Made by a program: the position numbers and the translations under genes
Origin: Pampus argenteus
Taxonomy: Eukaryota; Chordata; Actinopteri; Scombriformes; Stromateidae
Direction of reading: 5' to 3'
NCBI GenBank assembly: GCA_036937835.1
Contig: CM072866.1
Span: 10,711,501-10,775,500, forward strand
Length of the DNA: 64,000 bases
Shown: positions 48,561 to 58,479 of the stretch, piece by piece
Position numbering within the stretch: the first letter of the stretch is position 1
How the letters are laid out: the number at the start of each line of letters is the position of its first letter
Notes under the pieces: generated by a model
What the model was told of the DNA's origin: nothing
Database searches by the model: none
The model's input: only the letters and a program-made list of their open reading frames with translations

Positions 48561-49179
48561 TCTCTACCAGGCAGAAAAGTCAGCAGCTACAATGAAAGAG
48601 TGGATTCAGACTGTAATACGTGTCTCCATGTAGCGTTTTATCACACACAATTAGACTACAGTGAAGTTTAATACATAAAATAAGGATCTACACTGTATAC
48701 TGTAGATTCTACAGTATGAGGCTTAATGAGAGGCGACTGTGGGTATTTCATAAAAAAAAAAAAGTCGTGGTGAAAGGAGTATTTATTATTTATATAAGTA
48801 AAAGTAGAAATACTGTAGTCTAAAAATACGCTAAAAAATATCACTAACAAATACGTGAGTACAATACAAACGTATTTTAATCTTGTAGTTTATCAATGTC
48901 GAGCCAACTTTAAATACATTAGGTAGATTACTAGCAATAGTCATATTATATAAATGTACATCACATGTTTTTTATAATAATAAGAAGAAAACACTTTATT
49001 TTTATAGCACCTTTCAGTGCATAACATTTAAACAGAGAAAATAAAAGACCTGATCATTTAAAACAACAGTTGGACATTATAATAGTATAAAATCGATTGT
49101 TATTTGATGTAAAATCTTAATCTAAAAATTAGTAAAAGTACAATATTTCCCTCCGAAATGTATTGGAGTAGAAGTAAAG
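48561..49179. other. Noncoding stretch left of the Tc1-like element
   Basis: AT-rich DNA. A segment near 48,985-49,020 ('ACTTTATTTTTATAGCACC') resembles the 3' tail of fish L2/SINE elements but is too short to classify. Confidence 0.45.
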
Positions 49180-49181
49180 TA

Positions 49182-49199
49182 CACTGCTCACAAAAATTA
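49182..49199 (+). repeat. Left terminal inverted repeat of the Tc1-like element
   Basis: CACTGCTCACAAAAATTA, paired with the inverted copy at 50,726-50,743; the match stops after 18 bases. Longer internal direct repeats like those of IR/DR-type Tc1 elements were not evident. Confidence 0.9.
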
Positions 49200-49410
49200 G
49201 ATACATCAGATCTCAATATGAAGTTGGATATCTATACAAATAACGACAGGGCAGTGTCTTAGGAACAAAAGCATGCCAAGTCTTTTAATGGAAATAAAAG
49301 TTTTCAGAGGGCTCAATTGTGTAGACACCATAAAAATCAGAGTGAAATGAAGATGTGGCAGGCTAGTCCATTTTTTTCCAGAACTTAATTTCTTCAACTC
49401 AAAATGCTTT

Positions 49411-50445
49411 TCAGTATCTTGTGTGGCCCTCACGAGCTTGTATGCATGCTTGACAATGTCGCGGCATGCTCCTAATGAGACGACGGATGGTGTCTTGTGG
49501 CATTTCCTCCCAGATCTGTGTGAGGGCATCCCTGAGCTGTTGTACAGTCTGAGCAGCAACCTGGCGGCGCCTAATGGACCGAAACATAATGTCCCAGAGA
49601 TGGTCTATTAGGTTTAAGTCAGGGGATGGTGAAGGCCATTCAATTGTTTTAATTCCTTCATCCTCCAGGTACTGCCTGCATACTCTTGCCACGTGAGGCC
49701 GGGCATTGTCTTGCATTAGGAGGAAACCAGGACCTACTGCACCAGCGTATGGTCTGACAATGGGTTCAAGGATTTCATCTCGATACCTTATAGCAGTCAG
49801 AGCACCATTTCCTAGGCAGTAGAGGTCTGTGCGTCCCTCCATGGATATGCCTCCCCAGACCATCACTGACCCACCACCAAACCTGTCATGTTGAACGACG
49901 TTGCAGGCAGCATAACGTTCTCCTTGTCTTCTCCAGACTCTTTCACGTCTATCACGTCTATCACAGGTGCTCAGGGTGAACCTGCTCTCGTCTGTGAAAG
50001 GTACAGGGCGCCAGTGGCGGACTTGCCAATTCTGGTGTTCTTGAGCAAATGCCAGTCGAGCTCCACGGTGCTGGGCAGTGAGCACAGGGCCCACTACAGG
50101 ACGTCGGGCCCTCAGGCCACCTTCATGAAGTCTGTTCCTGATTGTTTGGGTAGACACATTTACACCAGTGGCCCTCTGGAGGTCATTCTGTAGGGCACGA
50201 GCAGTGCTCAGCCTGTTCCGCCTTGCACAAAGGAGCAGGTATCGGTCCTGCTGAGGGGTTGAGGACCTTCTATGGCCCTGTCCAGCTCTCCGAGAATAAC
50301 CACCAGTCTCCTGAAATCTCCTCCATGTTCTGGAGATTGTGCTGGGAGACACATTAAACCTTCTTGCTGCAGCACATGTGGATGTGCCATCCTGGAGAAG
50401 TTGGACAACCTGTGCAACTTCTGTAGGGTTAAGGAATCGCCTCAT
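49411..50445 (-). CDS. Tc1-like transposase, full length
   Basis: 344 residues from the ATG at 50,445; the frame extends 19 codons upstream without an ATG, and the start at 'MRRFLNPTEVAQV' matches the usual Tc1 N-terminus. Helix-turn-helix about 10-45 ('CAAARRFNVSPSTISRTW'), a GRPR-like basic linker near 55-62 ('GQGHRRSS'), and a second DNA-binding helix region about 75-110. Catalytic domain: D152 in 'FTDESRF', the 'GGSVMVWGGIS' block at 191-201, D246 in 'MQDNARPH', and the third acidic position at 281 in 'SPDLNLIDHLWD'. The spacing is 34 residues, as in Tc1, but the third residue is Asp where most Tc1 proteins have Glu, and the preceding Pro is Leu. No stops or frameshifts. Catalytic competence is uncertain. 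Confidence 0.92.
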   Translation of the reverse strand: MRRFLNPTEVAQVVQLLQDGTSTCAAARRFNVSPSTISRTWRRFQETGGYSRRAGQGHRRSSTPQQDRYLLLCARRNRLSTARALQNDLQRATGVNVSTQTIRNRLHEGGLRARRPVVGPVLTAQHRGARLAFAQEHQNWQVRHWRPVPFTDESRFTLSTCDRRDRRERVWRRQGERYAACNVVQHDRFGGGSVMVWGGISMEGRTDLYCLGNGALTAIRYRDEILEPIVRPYAGAVGPGFLLMQDNARPHVARVCRQYLEDEGIKTIEWPSPSPDLNLIDHLWDIMFRSIRRRQVAAQTVQQLRDALTQIWEEMPQDTIRRLIRSMPRHCQACIQAREGHTRY

Positions 50446-50725
50446 ACTGCCAGTAGAGATAATTACGCAAGCCAAAATCAGCACGAGTGGAAAACCAGCC
50501 AAAAAAGATCAAGAGACAGAAACTTGAAATTACCTCCACATGTAAAACCAGTCCTGTTTTGAGGGTTTTCTAATTGTTGTCACTGAAGTGCACCTGTTGT
50601 TAATTCCATGAACACCAATACAGCTGAAATTGATTATCGAGGCCCTCAGCTGCTTAACCAACCAGAAAATTATAATTACAGGTTTAATTCAATTCATGCC
50701 AGGCCCAATAAAAAAAGTGTTCCTT

Positions 50726-50743
50726 TAATTTTTGTGAGCAGTG
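50726..50743 (-). repeat. Right terminal inverted repeat of the Tc1-like element
   Basis: TAATTTTTGTGAGCAGTG on the plus strand, the exact reverse complement of the left end, followed by the TA target dinucleotide. Confidence 0.9.
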
Positions 50744-50745
50744 TA

Positions 50746-52684
50746 TAATGAGAATAATGTCAGATATTTCCTATATTTCCTTTAATCACCAATCAGTTGG
50801 TTGTACAAAAAGCTTTATTTTTTTCATTAACTTCCAATCAGTTAATTAAAAAATAAAGGTTAATTTATTTTATGCCTTTATTTATCTTATTTGTAGATGT
50901 CTCCTTTCTCTATATGTCAAACAAACTACCTGTTGTATTTGCCCTTTTGACACACTAATAACTTACCTTTAATAAAGGATAGTGACACTGGCGTTATTAT
51001 TCACTGGGTGATTATTATCTTTGCATATGAGGATGTTACACCTAATTCTAGCTAAGTAGGGTGAAGCTACCCAGCTTTAGCTACTGTTATATGAGTGTAT
51101 GCTGCAGGAGAATCATACAGTATTAAAGTATTGGTATCATACATTATGCTGTACAGCATCAGATTACCACTACCTACACTGGTTAATGTAGGTTTGTGAA
51201 GAAAGTTGCTTTAGGGGCTAGCTAAAAAGACTGGTGATTAATGGCCATTGTTTTTAGTCAAGAGGCCAAATCAGCTGTCACCAAAGCTTCGACACGAAAA
51301 AACAGCTAAATAGTTTAATATGTAGAGGAGAACAAGTTAACTGCGTGTAATGGTATGAACGATGGCATGTAATTGGATAGAATATCTATGTAGACGTTGA
51401 CCAAAATAAGCTAAATTCAGTTCAAATTCAGTGTGTGCTCCTCATATTTTGAACCTCTCATGTATGTTATTCGGTGGACAAAATATTCACACTTCCACAA
51501 AAACTTAAAATACACGAGCTTCATAAAAGCTGTTATTTTGGATTGCATTAGATTGCACAGATGTTCCTTATGAAGTGCTCAGTGAACATATACTATATTC
51601 AGCACATAAACACACAATCCATCCCCTTAGAGCAAGTTAGAAATGTTTGGAGGACAAACAGTCATAATAGAAAGCAAACATATCTATTTATTGTGCATAA
51701 TTATACATAAATAAACAGTCATGGACAAGATACTTATGTAAGCATACTGTAAATGTAATACTGCAGAATGTTATTAAGTAAACTATTAACTACCACTGGC
51801 TGCATCTGTAGAATATATAAACCTAATCCTAACCTAGTAAATACCCAAAGACTACATTTACAGTATATTATGTAATTAATGTAGTAAATACTGCAGTCAC
51901 TTGATAGGGCAGATTTCTGTTCAGATCAGCAATACATTAATTTTCACTAAATAAGTAAAACTACTGCTACTAGAAATAATATTAACATTATTTAAAAAAA
52001 ATTCTAATGTATGAAAAAGCAACAAGCTTTCACAAACATGTAGACAATACAAGGGTTCTTAATGGTATCAATAAAATGTATAAAATCTCTATTACAGAAA
52101 CACAGTAAAAAATAAATGCAAACAAGAATAAATACATAAGATAAGAAATAAATTAAATATAAAGAGTAAATTAGCTCAAATACACAAAAACCTTAACAAA
52201 GTAATGAGAAAGAGCAATGTTTTTACTGCCCACACACACATTTTCAGTGAACACACCAGCATACACAGATATACTATGCACACTGTCCTTCTGTACACAG
52301 AATGCCCACACACACACACACACACACACACTCTCACACACACACACACACACACTCACACACACACTCACATGCAGAGGCAGAGGCAGAGTGGAATTTG
52401 AGAAATGTAAGTCACACACATTAGTAAACATCTAAACATCTCATGTCCTCCCACAATTCATTTCAATACCCACACTGACACAAAGCATTAAATACTGTTA
52501 TATTTGAAACCCATAGATACTTGTTATTGTATTCACTGACTCAGCTTCATCTGATAACCAATATAGCACACAATACAGGCTGAATACTCTCCAATGTATT
52601 GTCGCTTTACAATTTCCACATGCTCGTCTGACAACATTGTGACTTCTGTGTTTCTTCATACCTCACATGTCCAATAAAATCATC
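50746..52684. other. Noncoding stretch between the Tc1-like element and the claudin
   Basis: AT-rich, no gene recognised. It contains a long interrupted (CA)n array, listed separately. The part next to 52,684 should be the 3' untranslated region of the minus-strand claudin. Confidence 0.5.
52310..52371. repeat. Interrupted (CA)n array
   Basis: About 60 bases of CA with CT interruptions at three points. Several open frames run through it on both strands and are artefacts. Confidence 0.92.
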
Positions 52685-53353
52685 TTATACAAAAGATTTT
52701 TCCTGTTGCTTCACCTCTCCCGCTGCCCCTGTACGCGGGTTGTCCTTCGCTACCCCTCCCAAAACAGGCAGCGCTCGTCCTCCTGGTGGAGGGGAGCCGA
52801 CATGCAGCAGTGCACCCCCCAGCAGGAGAAGCACGCTGGTCCCCCAGCCCAGGTACAGCGCTGGTCCCAACTCTCGCTTTAAAGGTGCTGCAACGTTTGG
52901 ATCATAGAAGTCCTTGATTATCGCATAGGCAGTCCAACAGATGGGTATCAAGTAGGCCAGGCCAGCTATAAGGAAGAGCACTCCTGCTATCCTAGCCAGC
53001 CGTGCCTTGGAGGCCTGGTTACCATCACCCATGCAGTGGGTGCATTTGGCCCCTACCACACCAAGCATGAAGGCCAGTAGGCAGAGCAGCAGGGAGAGAA
53101 CAGTGAGGCCCCGGGCAGCTTGAGTAGACAGTGGTAGGGCCAGGGTAGAGTCATAGCTCTTACACTGGATCTGGCCCGTGGTCTGAGACAGGCAGTTCAT
53201 CCACAGTCCTTCCCAAAACACCTGGGCAATCACCAGCTCTCCGCCTACAAAGGCGGACACGCGCCACAGAGGAGCCGCACACACCAAGGTCCCACACACC
53301 CAACCCAGCACAGCCAGCATCAAGCCCAGCAGCTGAATACCTGTTGACGCCAT
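52685..53353 (-). CDS. Claudin (tight-junction protein), single coding exon
   Basis: 222 residues. Four membrane helices at about 8-26, 82-102, 118-141 and 164-186, with short cytoplasmic N-terminus and a tail of about 35 residues. The first extracellular loop has the claudin signature W30, GLW 49-51, C54 and C64, and the conserved Arg after the loop (R81). The C-terminus ends in SFV, a variant of the PDZ-binding YV end that links claudins to ZO proteins. The start 'MASTGIQLLG', the intronless coding region and residues such as 'FWEGLWMNC' place it with the claudin-3/4/6/9-like group; fish have many lineage-specific copies, so I give no symbol. An AG acceptor seven bases before the ATG (TTTCTTCAG) suggests an intron in the 5' UTR. 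Intact. It would seal paracellular space in epithelium. Confidence 0.93.
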   Translation of the reverse strand: MASTGIQLLGLMLAVLGWVCGTLVCAAPLWRVSAFVGGELVIAQVFWEGLWMNCLSQTTGQIQCKSYDSTLALPLSTQAARGLTVLSLLLCLLAFMLGVVGAKCTHCMGDGNQASKARLARIAGVLFLIAGLAYLIPICWTAYAIIKDFYDPNVAAPLKRELGPALYLGWGTSVLLLLGGALLHVGSPPPGGRALPVLGGVAKDNPRTGAAGEVKQQEKSFV

Positions 53354-55005
53354 AGTCTCTGAAGAAACTTATGAAAGCTGTGAATCTGAAATAATGTACC
53401 CAAGAAAACCCCAGAGTAAGCTTTTCTTACACAAGTTACAGAAGTTTTTTAGTAAGTAATGCAAAGATGTTTTGAACAGATGTAAGAACTCCACACGGTA
53501 TATCCTCAGTCATTCAGTAGGATGTGCTGTTCTTAGAAGAATCCTCTTCTTCTCCTCAGGTCCCTTTCTCATTAAACGCCTACTGTAGGAATATACTGTA
53601 AAGATCACAAAGATTTTCAGTAAATGTACTTGTATGATGTAGAAGCGCCTTTAAAATGACTATAAGCATTTACAATCAAAGAAATAGTAGATCTAAAGCT
53701 ATTGCCATGACAATTGAATTTATTGAAAAGTAGTATTACACAACACAAAATTGTGCAATATAAGAAAATAAAAAAAACAAGTGACACCTACTCTACCTTG
53801 ATTTGTTTCCCTTGCAATTCAGTTCAAGCAATTGACCACTCTTTGAGTTCCATAAAACTTACATTTTTTAACCAAAATCAAGCAATCAGATGTCCGTAGA
53901 TGTTGTGTTGATGGTCTTTTGTGTGTTCCTTGGTGGTAAAGCCGGATGATGTGAAGAGTCTGTGTGTCTTCTACTATGACTGGCCAGCTTGTGTCTCTGG
54001 AGCTCATACACAGGGGTGTAGGAGGGCAGCAGTGTGTAATACTGCAATACTGCATACTATATACACACACACAGAGACAGCTAGTTATGCAAAAAAAATG
54101 CACACAGACACTTTGTTATAGACACTGTGGTTCTCATTACTATTTTAACATTTTTTTTTATGTTGCAGTCTTATGCTAAAATCATTTCATTTTTTCCCTC
54201 ATCAATCTACACTCAATACTCCATAATGGCAAAGTAAAAACTGAATTTTAGAAAAGGAAAAATTAAAATGATATCACACTGACATTAGCTCAGGTGCCTT
54301 CCATTTCTCTTGGTCATCTTTGAGATGTTTCTACACTGTGATTGGAGTCCACCTGTGGTAAATTCAATTGATTGGACATTGATTTCAAAAGGCACACACC
54401 TGTGTAATAGCCTTCCTAACCATCTGAGGGGAGCACAGACCCTATTTAGGAGCCATTTATGTTTACTGTTGGCGAGTCATGTTAATTTGTTAAATATATC
54501 TTGCAGTATTATTTTGGACACTTGGTGGCAGTCATTAGATGCACAGAGTTGTATATGTAGAGACATAGGTGACAGGAGTTTGTTAGGCACAGGGAGGGGG
54601 GTATACAATTCTCACAGATCCAGGAACAGAGCAACACACTACAGCAGGACTGGAAGAAAACTGGTATATTGTTTGCACAACTACCTCAATAAACAAGCCA
54701 AACTGCAAACATTAACTGGAAAATCTGCTATCTGCTGTATTGGATCTGTGTCAGATCACCTCCTCCTTGTATGACAACTAGAAAACATTGCCACCCTAGA
54801 CTTTCAATCTCATTTCTTTACTATTTTCTTCATGTTGTGTGTTCTACATTATTGTATGTAATACTGTAGCATTTTGAGTTTCAGTATGAAAAAATAAGGT
54901 TATTTTTTTAGGAGTGCTGGTGGCCACTTAATTAGTAACAGCTGTTCAATTATGCAATCCCGTCCAGAACAATCCAACCAATGAAGGCAAAGAATACCAG
55001 TCAGG
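53354..55005. other. Noncoding stretch between the claudin and the GIMAP block
   Basis: Contains the claudin 5' flank and a Tc1-like relic at about 54.16-54.43 kb. A plus-strand open frame at 54,310-54,774 overlaps this relic and continues into unrecognised sequence; it was not called as a gene. Confidence 0.5.
54160..54425 (+). mobile_element. Tc1-like transposon relic, 5' part
   Basis: The sequence contains 'TGCAGTCTTATGCTAAAATC', then 'CTCAATACTCCATAATGGCA', then 'GGAGTCCACCTGTGGTAAAT' followed by 'GGCACACACCTGTGTAATA'. This succession matches the 5' untranslated half of a widespread fish Tc1-like family as I remember it. No transposase remains. It is a different family from the complete element at 49.2 kb. 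Confidence 0.45.
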
Positions 55006-55075
55006 GGCAGAGTAGGGCGGGTCTTTAGCATGTGAGGAGTTTGTACCCATGTGATCTTGTTTATGGCTTTCTGTA

Positions 55076-55088
55076 AGTTTCACTTTCC
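55076..55088 (-). promoter_or_regulatory. ISRE upstream of GIMAP copy A
   Basis: AGTTTCACTTTCC on the plus strand fits the ISRE consensus AGTTTCNNTTTCNC/T. It is followed by CAGGGAA, which together with TTCC makes a STAT-like TTCN4GAA. It lies about 165 bp before the start codon and is the expected target of IRF/ISGF3 factors. Confidence 0.65.
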
Positions 55089-55252
55089 AGGGAAACCACT
55101 GGTGGAGAGAGAAAATGAGAGAGAGGAAAACTAGCTCACAAGAGGTACAGTCACTCTGTCTAGAAGGAAAGGTTAAGAGAGGTACGCACAGATTTTGTGG
55201 TACAAAATAACACTTTGACTTGTGATTCCCGGTATTTCTTCTCTACAACAAC

Positions 55253-56256
55253 ATGGGTTTAAACTTTACTGAAGGTGAGTGTCTCCACTTTTGTGCAAAC
55301 ATAAAGTTTATATGCTCAAGTTTTTGGCTCCCTCTGTGAGTTTAGACAAAACCCAGAGATTCAAATGAACTATTTTTTTCATTGTGTTCACAGATTCTAG
55401 CTCTCCAGTTGTCAGGGACCTAAGGATTATCCTGCTTGGGAAGACAGGATCAGGAAAGAGTGCAACAGGGAACACCATCCTGGGAAAGGAGACTTTTTTC
55501 ACAGAGGACATTTCTCTGTCATCTGTGACAATTCACTGTAAAAAAGACACCAGCCACTTCAATGACAGAACCGTGAGTGTCATCGACACCCCTGGGATCT
55601 TTGACACATCGATGACAGAGCCCCAGCTGAAAAGTGAAATAGAGAATTGTATCATGCTGTCTCTCCCAGGACCTCATATATTCCTGCTAGTGATCAGACT
55701 GGATGTGCGGTTCACGAAGGAGGAGAAGAATACTGTCAAATGGATCAAGGACAACTTTGGTGAGGAAGCCTCCAACTACACACTGGTGGTTTTCACTAGA
55801 GGGGACAAGCTCAATAGAAAGTCAGTTGAGACCCTTTTAAAAAATAATCTTGACCTCAAGGAGGTCATCCGTGACTGCAAAGCTGGATACATTGTGTTTG
55901 ACAACACATGCATGGAAAATCGCACTCAGGTGGCTGATCTGTTTGAAAATATAGACAAGATAGTGCAAATAAATGGGAACCATTATACCAGCAGCATATA
56001 TGAAGAGGTCCAGAGACAGATAAATAATGATGAATGGTGGAGAAAGCGGGGAGACAATATGAACACTGTAGGTGATGTTATGTTCGCAGCAGCCGCAACT
56101 GCAGCAACTGCAGCCTGCCCACCTGTAGCAGGCCTTGCCATACTGGCAGAGGAAGCAACATTTATGGCCAAAGTAGGAACATTGGTTATGGCTTCAGGAG
56201 GAGGGATTTCAAAAGCTCTGGGGAAGTGGATGAAACCTAAACCAAGAGACACCTAA
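55253..56256 (+). CDS. GIMAP-like GTPase, copy A
   Basis: Immune-associated nucleotide-binding GTPase of the AIG1/GIMAP family. Two coding exons, 55,253-55,274 and 55,394-56,256 (donor G|GTGAGT, acceptor CACAG), give 294 residues. The short first exon encodes MGLNFTE, whose Gly2 and Thr6 fit an N-myristoylation signal. G1 P-loop GKTGSGKS at 23-30, followed by the family's 'ATGNTILG'; G3 DTPG at 72-75; G4-type TRGD at 142-145; G5-region FDN at 176-178. A conserved box 'GPHIFLLVIRLDVRF' lies between G3 and G4. The C-terminus is alanine-rich and moderately hydrophobic (about 234-280), then basic ('KALGKWMKPK'), fitting membrane attachment. Intact. It is a near-twin of copy B, with 20 more residues, mostly in the C-terminal hydrophobic part. 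Confidence 0.92.
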
Positions 56257-56290
56257 GTCATATCAGCCTCAAAGCAAACCTTTGAAGTCA

Positions 56291-57251
56291 TTGTCCTGCT
56301 TGGGAAGAAATTTTCTAAATTTTAATGAAAAAAAGACAGAAGTCATGGTCTTTGGGGGCACCTCTGGGACCCCCCCTGTTGATCTGGGTCCCTTGGCAAA
56401 GTATCTGGCCCCAATAGTGAAGAATCTGGGGGTAAAAGTGGATCCAGACCTTAAATTTGACAGCCAAATCAAGGCTGTGGTGAAGTCAAGCTTTTTTCAG
56501 TTGAGGCAGCTAGCTAAAATTAAACCAGTCCTTCAAAATAAACAATTTGAGACAGTAATCCACGCCTTTGTGGCTGGATTACTGCAATGCACTTTATTTG
56601 GGGGTTAGTGGGTCCTCCATCTCCCGTCTTCAACTGGTTCAAAATGCTGCTGCACGTCTTTTAACTGGCACAAACAAATTTGAGCACATTTCACCAATTT
56701 TAGCTTCACTCCACTGGCTGCCTGTCCATTTTAGGATTCATTTTAAACTTCTTTTATTTGCTTTCAAAGCCTTGAATGGCCTTGCTCCACCTTATCTCTC
56801 TGAGCTGCTGCACCCCTACACTCCCAGCCGTTCTCTCAGGTCAGCTGACCAGCTCCTCCTGAGAGTGCCCAAAGCTAGGCTTAAGCTCAGAGGGGATCGA
56901 GCCTTCACTGTTGCTGTCCCGAAACTGTGGAATGAACTACCGCTGCATCTCAGACAGGCCTCCTCTCTGGCTCGTTTTAAAACCCTTCTTAAAACCCACC
57001 TCTATTCCTTGGCTTTTAACTACTTGTAGAGTGTTGATTCTATTTGATTTTATTTGATTTTATACTTAGTTTTTTGATTTTATGATATTTCATGTCTTCT
57101 TTTTTGTGTATATTTCCATATTTTTATCTTTATTTATTTTATTTTTGTTTTTATGCTATATATTTATTGTGCTTTATAGTACTGTGCAGCACTTTGGTAA
57201 CCCTGTGTTTATAAAGCGTGCTATACAAATAAAGTGGATTGGATTGGATTG
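56291..57251 (+). mobile_element. L2-like LINE 3' fragment in the 3' region of GIMAP copy A
   Basis: Starts 35 bases after the GIMAP stop codon. Two overlapping frames (from about 56,291 to 56,608, and 56,568-57,029) read 'NEKKTEVMVFGG', then 'LDYCNALYLGVSGSSISRLQ', 'QNAAARLLTGTNKFEHISPI' and 'LWNELPLHLRQASSLARFK', the C-terminal end of an L2 reverse transcriptase, separated by one frameshift. The 3' end is typical: a 'GCTATACAAATAAAG' tail followed by a short TGGAT repeat. It is 5'-truncated and therefore immobile. The corresponding position in the right unit (near 60,045) has no LINE. Confidence 0.85.
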
Positions 57252-58475
57252 CATTTATTATTTTTCCACATGTACTTATGATATGTGTAACGTGTTTGTC
57301 AAGGTTTTATTGTATTCCTTCTTTCAATCATTACATCAATACTTGTTGATACATAAACCTATACATTATTACATGTTGATGCTATACTGTATACACTATT
57401 ATCTTAATCTTCTCTTGCATTGAGAACACTACTGTCAATTTTCAAAATAAACCTGCATGTCATTAACTGTAAAATAAACTTCAAAAACTGTTGTATGTAT
57501 TATATGTAAATCCCAGTTATAAAATTCCTACTGTTGCTTGTTGAAAGCAGTGAAAGGTATGGTTAATATAAATAATATTTTGGTGTGTTTTTATCATTTA
57601 AGGGTCCAATAAGTTGTTTTTCTGTAAATAGTTTAACAATCAGATAGAAAAATGCATTTTTTTTTTAACCAATCATAATTGAAAGAATAGGTTTGTTTTA
57701 CTGCTGTGTTTACAGACATGACTTATACTTAAGAGAAGCATCAGAAAACAAAAACACACGCACACAGTGAATTATAATTCATGTATTAATCATTAATATA
57801 TATAGTGATGGCTGAGAGCAGCGCTCATATGACATTATAACTATGATTATAATACTTAACTGGGTCTGTTTTACATGTAAAGTCATTTATTGTGCTCTCA
57901 GTATTCACAATGGAAAGTGTGGTAATGGCTGCCAAAATGCCTTTGTGATGGCTCATAGTTTGATTCAAAGAGGACATAGTGTTGTGATGGCACAGAGATG
58001 TACAGTATGACCATCGCATAGTTTAATATTTGTTGATCTGACTAATCACACCCACATTCAAAATAGTTGTTAAGTAAAGACATTTAAAGAGAGAATTGTA
58101 GCAAAGTGGAAACAGAACTGCAGCTTGTTGAGAGAAGATCTCAAACGGAGTGAAATAATTACCTTGTGTAGCCACAGAAACATAATTGCAGGTTTGCAGG
58201 TTATATCATTTGAAACAAACAGCATGCAAAGCAGTGATTCGTGCATTTGAAGTGATTCATTTTACAACCACTTCACAGTGTTGATTTTATTATCTAGTGT
58301 TTGACTAATCCACCATCATAGTCCTCTATTGTTACATATTACAGCACCAAAGATTCAGCCTCACTTGGTTGGCAGATGTTAAGCATTGTTTCACATTTCC
58401 TTTCGGGAAGTGAGTTTGTAATGTTACTAATAATAAAGCAAGGCAGATGGCACATTATAGTTTAAACATGAGTTT
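57252..58475. other. Noncoding downstream part of the left GIMAP unit
   Basis: No gene. Segments are recognisably homologous to 60,150-61,000 in the right unit (for example 'ATGTTGATGCTATAC' and 'GAACACTACT' shortly after the LINE), but diverged. Confidence 0.6.
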
Positions 58476-58479
58476 CTTC

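Larger units (their letters stand above)
49182..50743 (-). mobile_element. Complete Tc1-like DNA transposon
   Basis: A 1,562-bp element flanked by the TA dinucleotide (49,180-49,181 and 50,744-50,745), the standard Tc1/mariner target. The ends are inverted: left CACTGCTCACAAAAATTA, right its exact reverse complement, an 18-bp perfect match. Size is typical of Tc1 elements. It holds a single uninterrupted transposase frame on the minus strand. Confidence 0.93.

Noticed and set aside
50446..50502. N-terminal extension of the transposase with a hydrophobic, signal-like stretch
   Set aside because: There is no ATG in the extension (it would start at TTG), and the ATG at 50,445 matches the usual Tc1 start.
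52171..52435. Open frames on both strands around 52.2-52.4 kb
   Set aside because: They are His/Thr or Val/Cys repeats produced by the (CA)n array.
54310..54774. Plus-strand frame of 154 codons
   Set aside because: Its first third overlaps a Tc1-like relic, and the rest has no domain, splice context or coherent composition.
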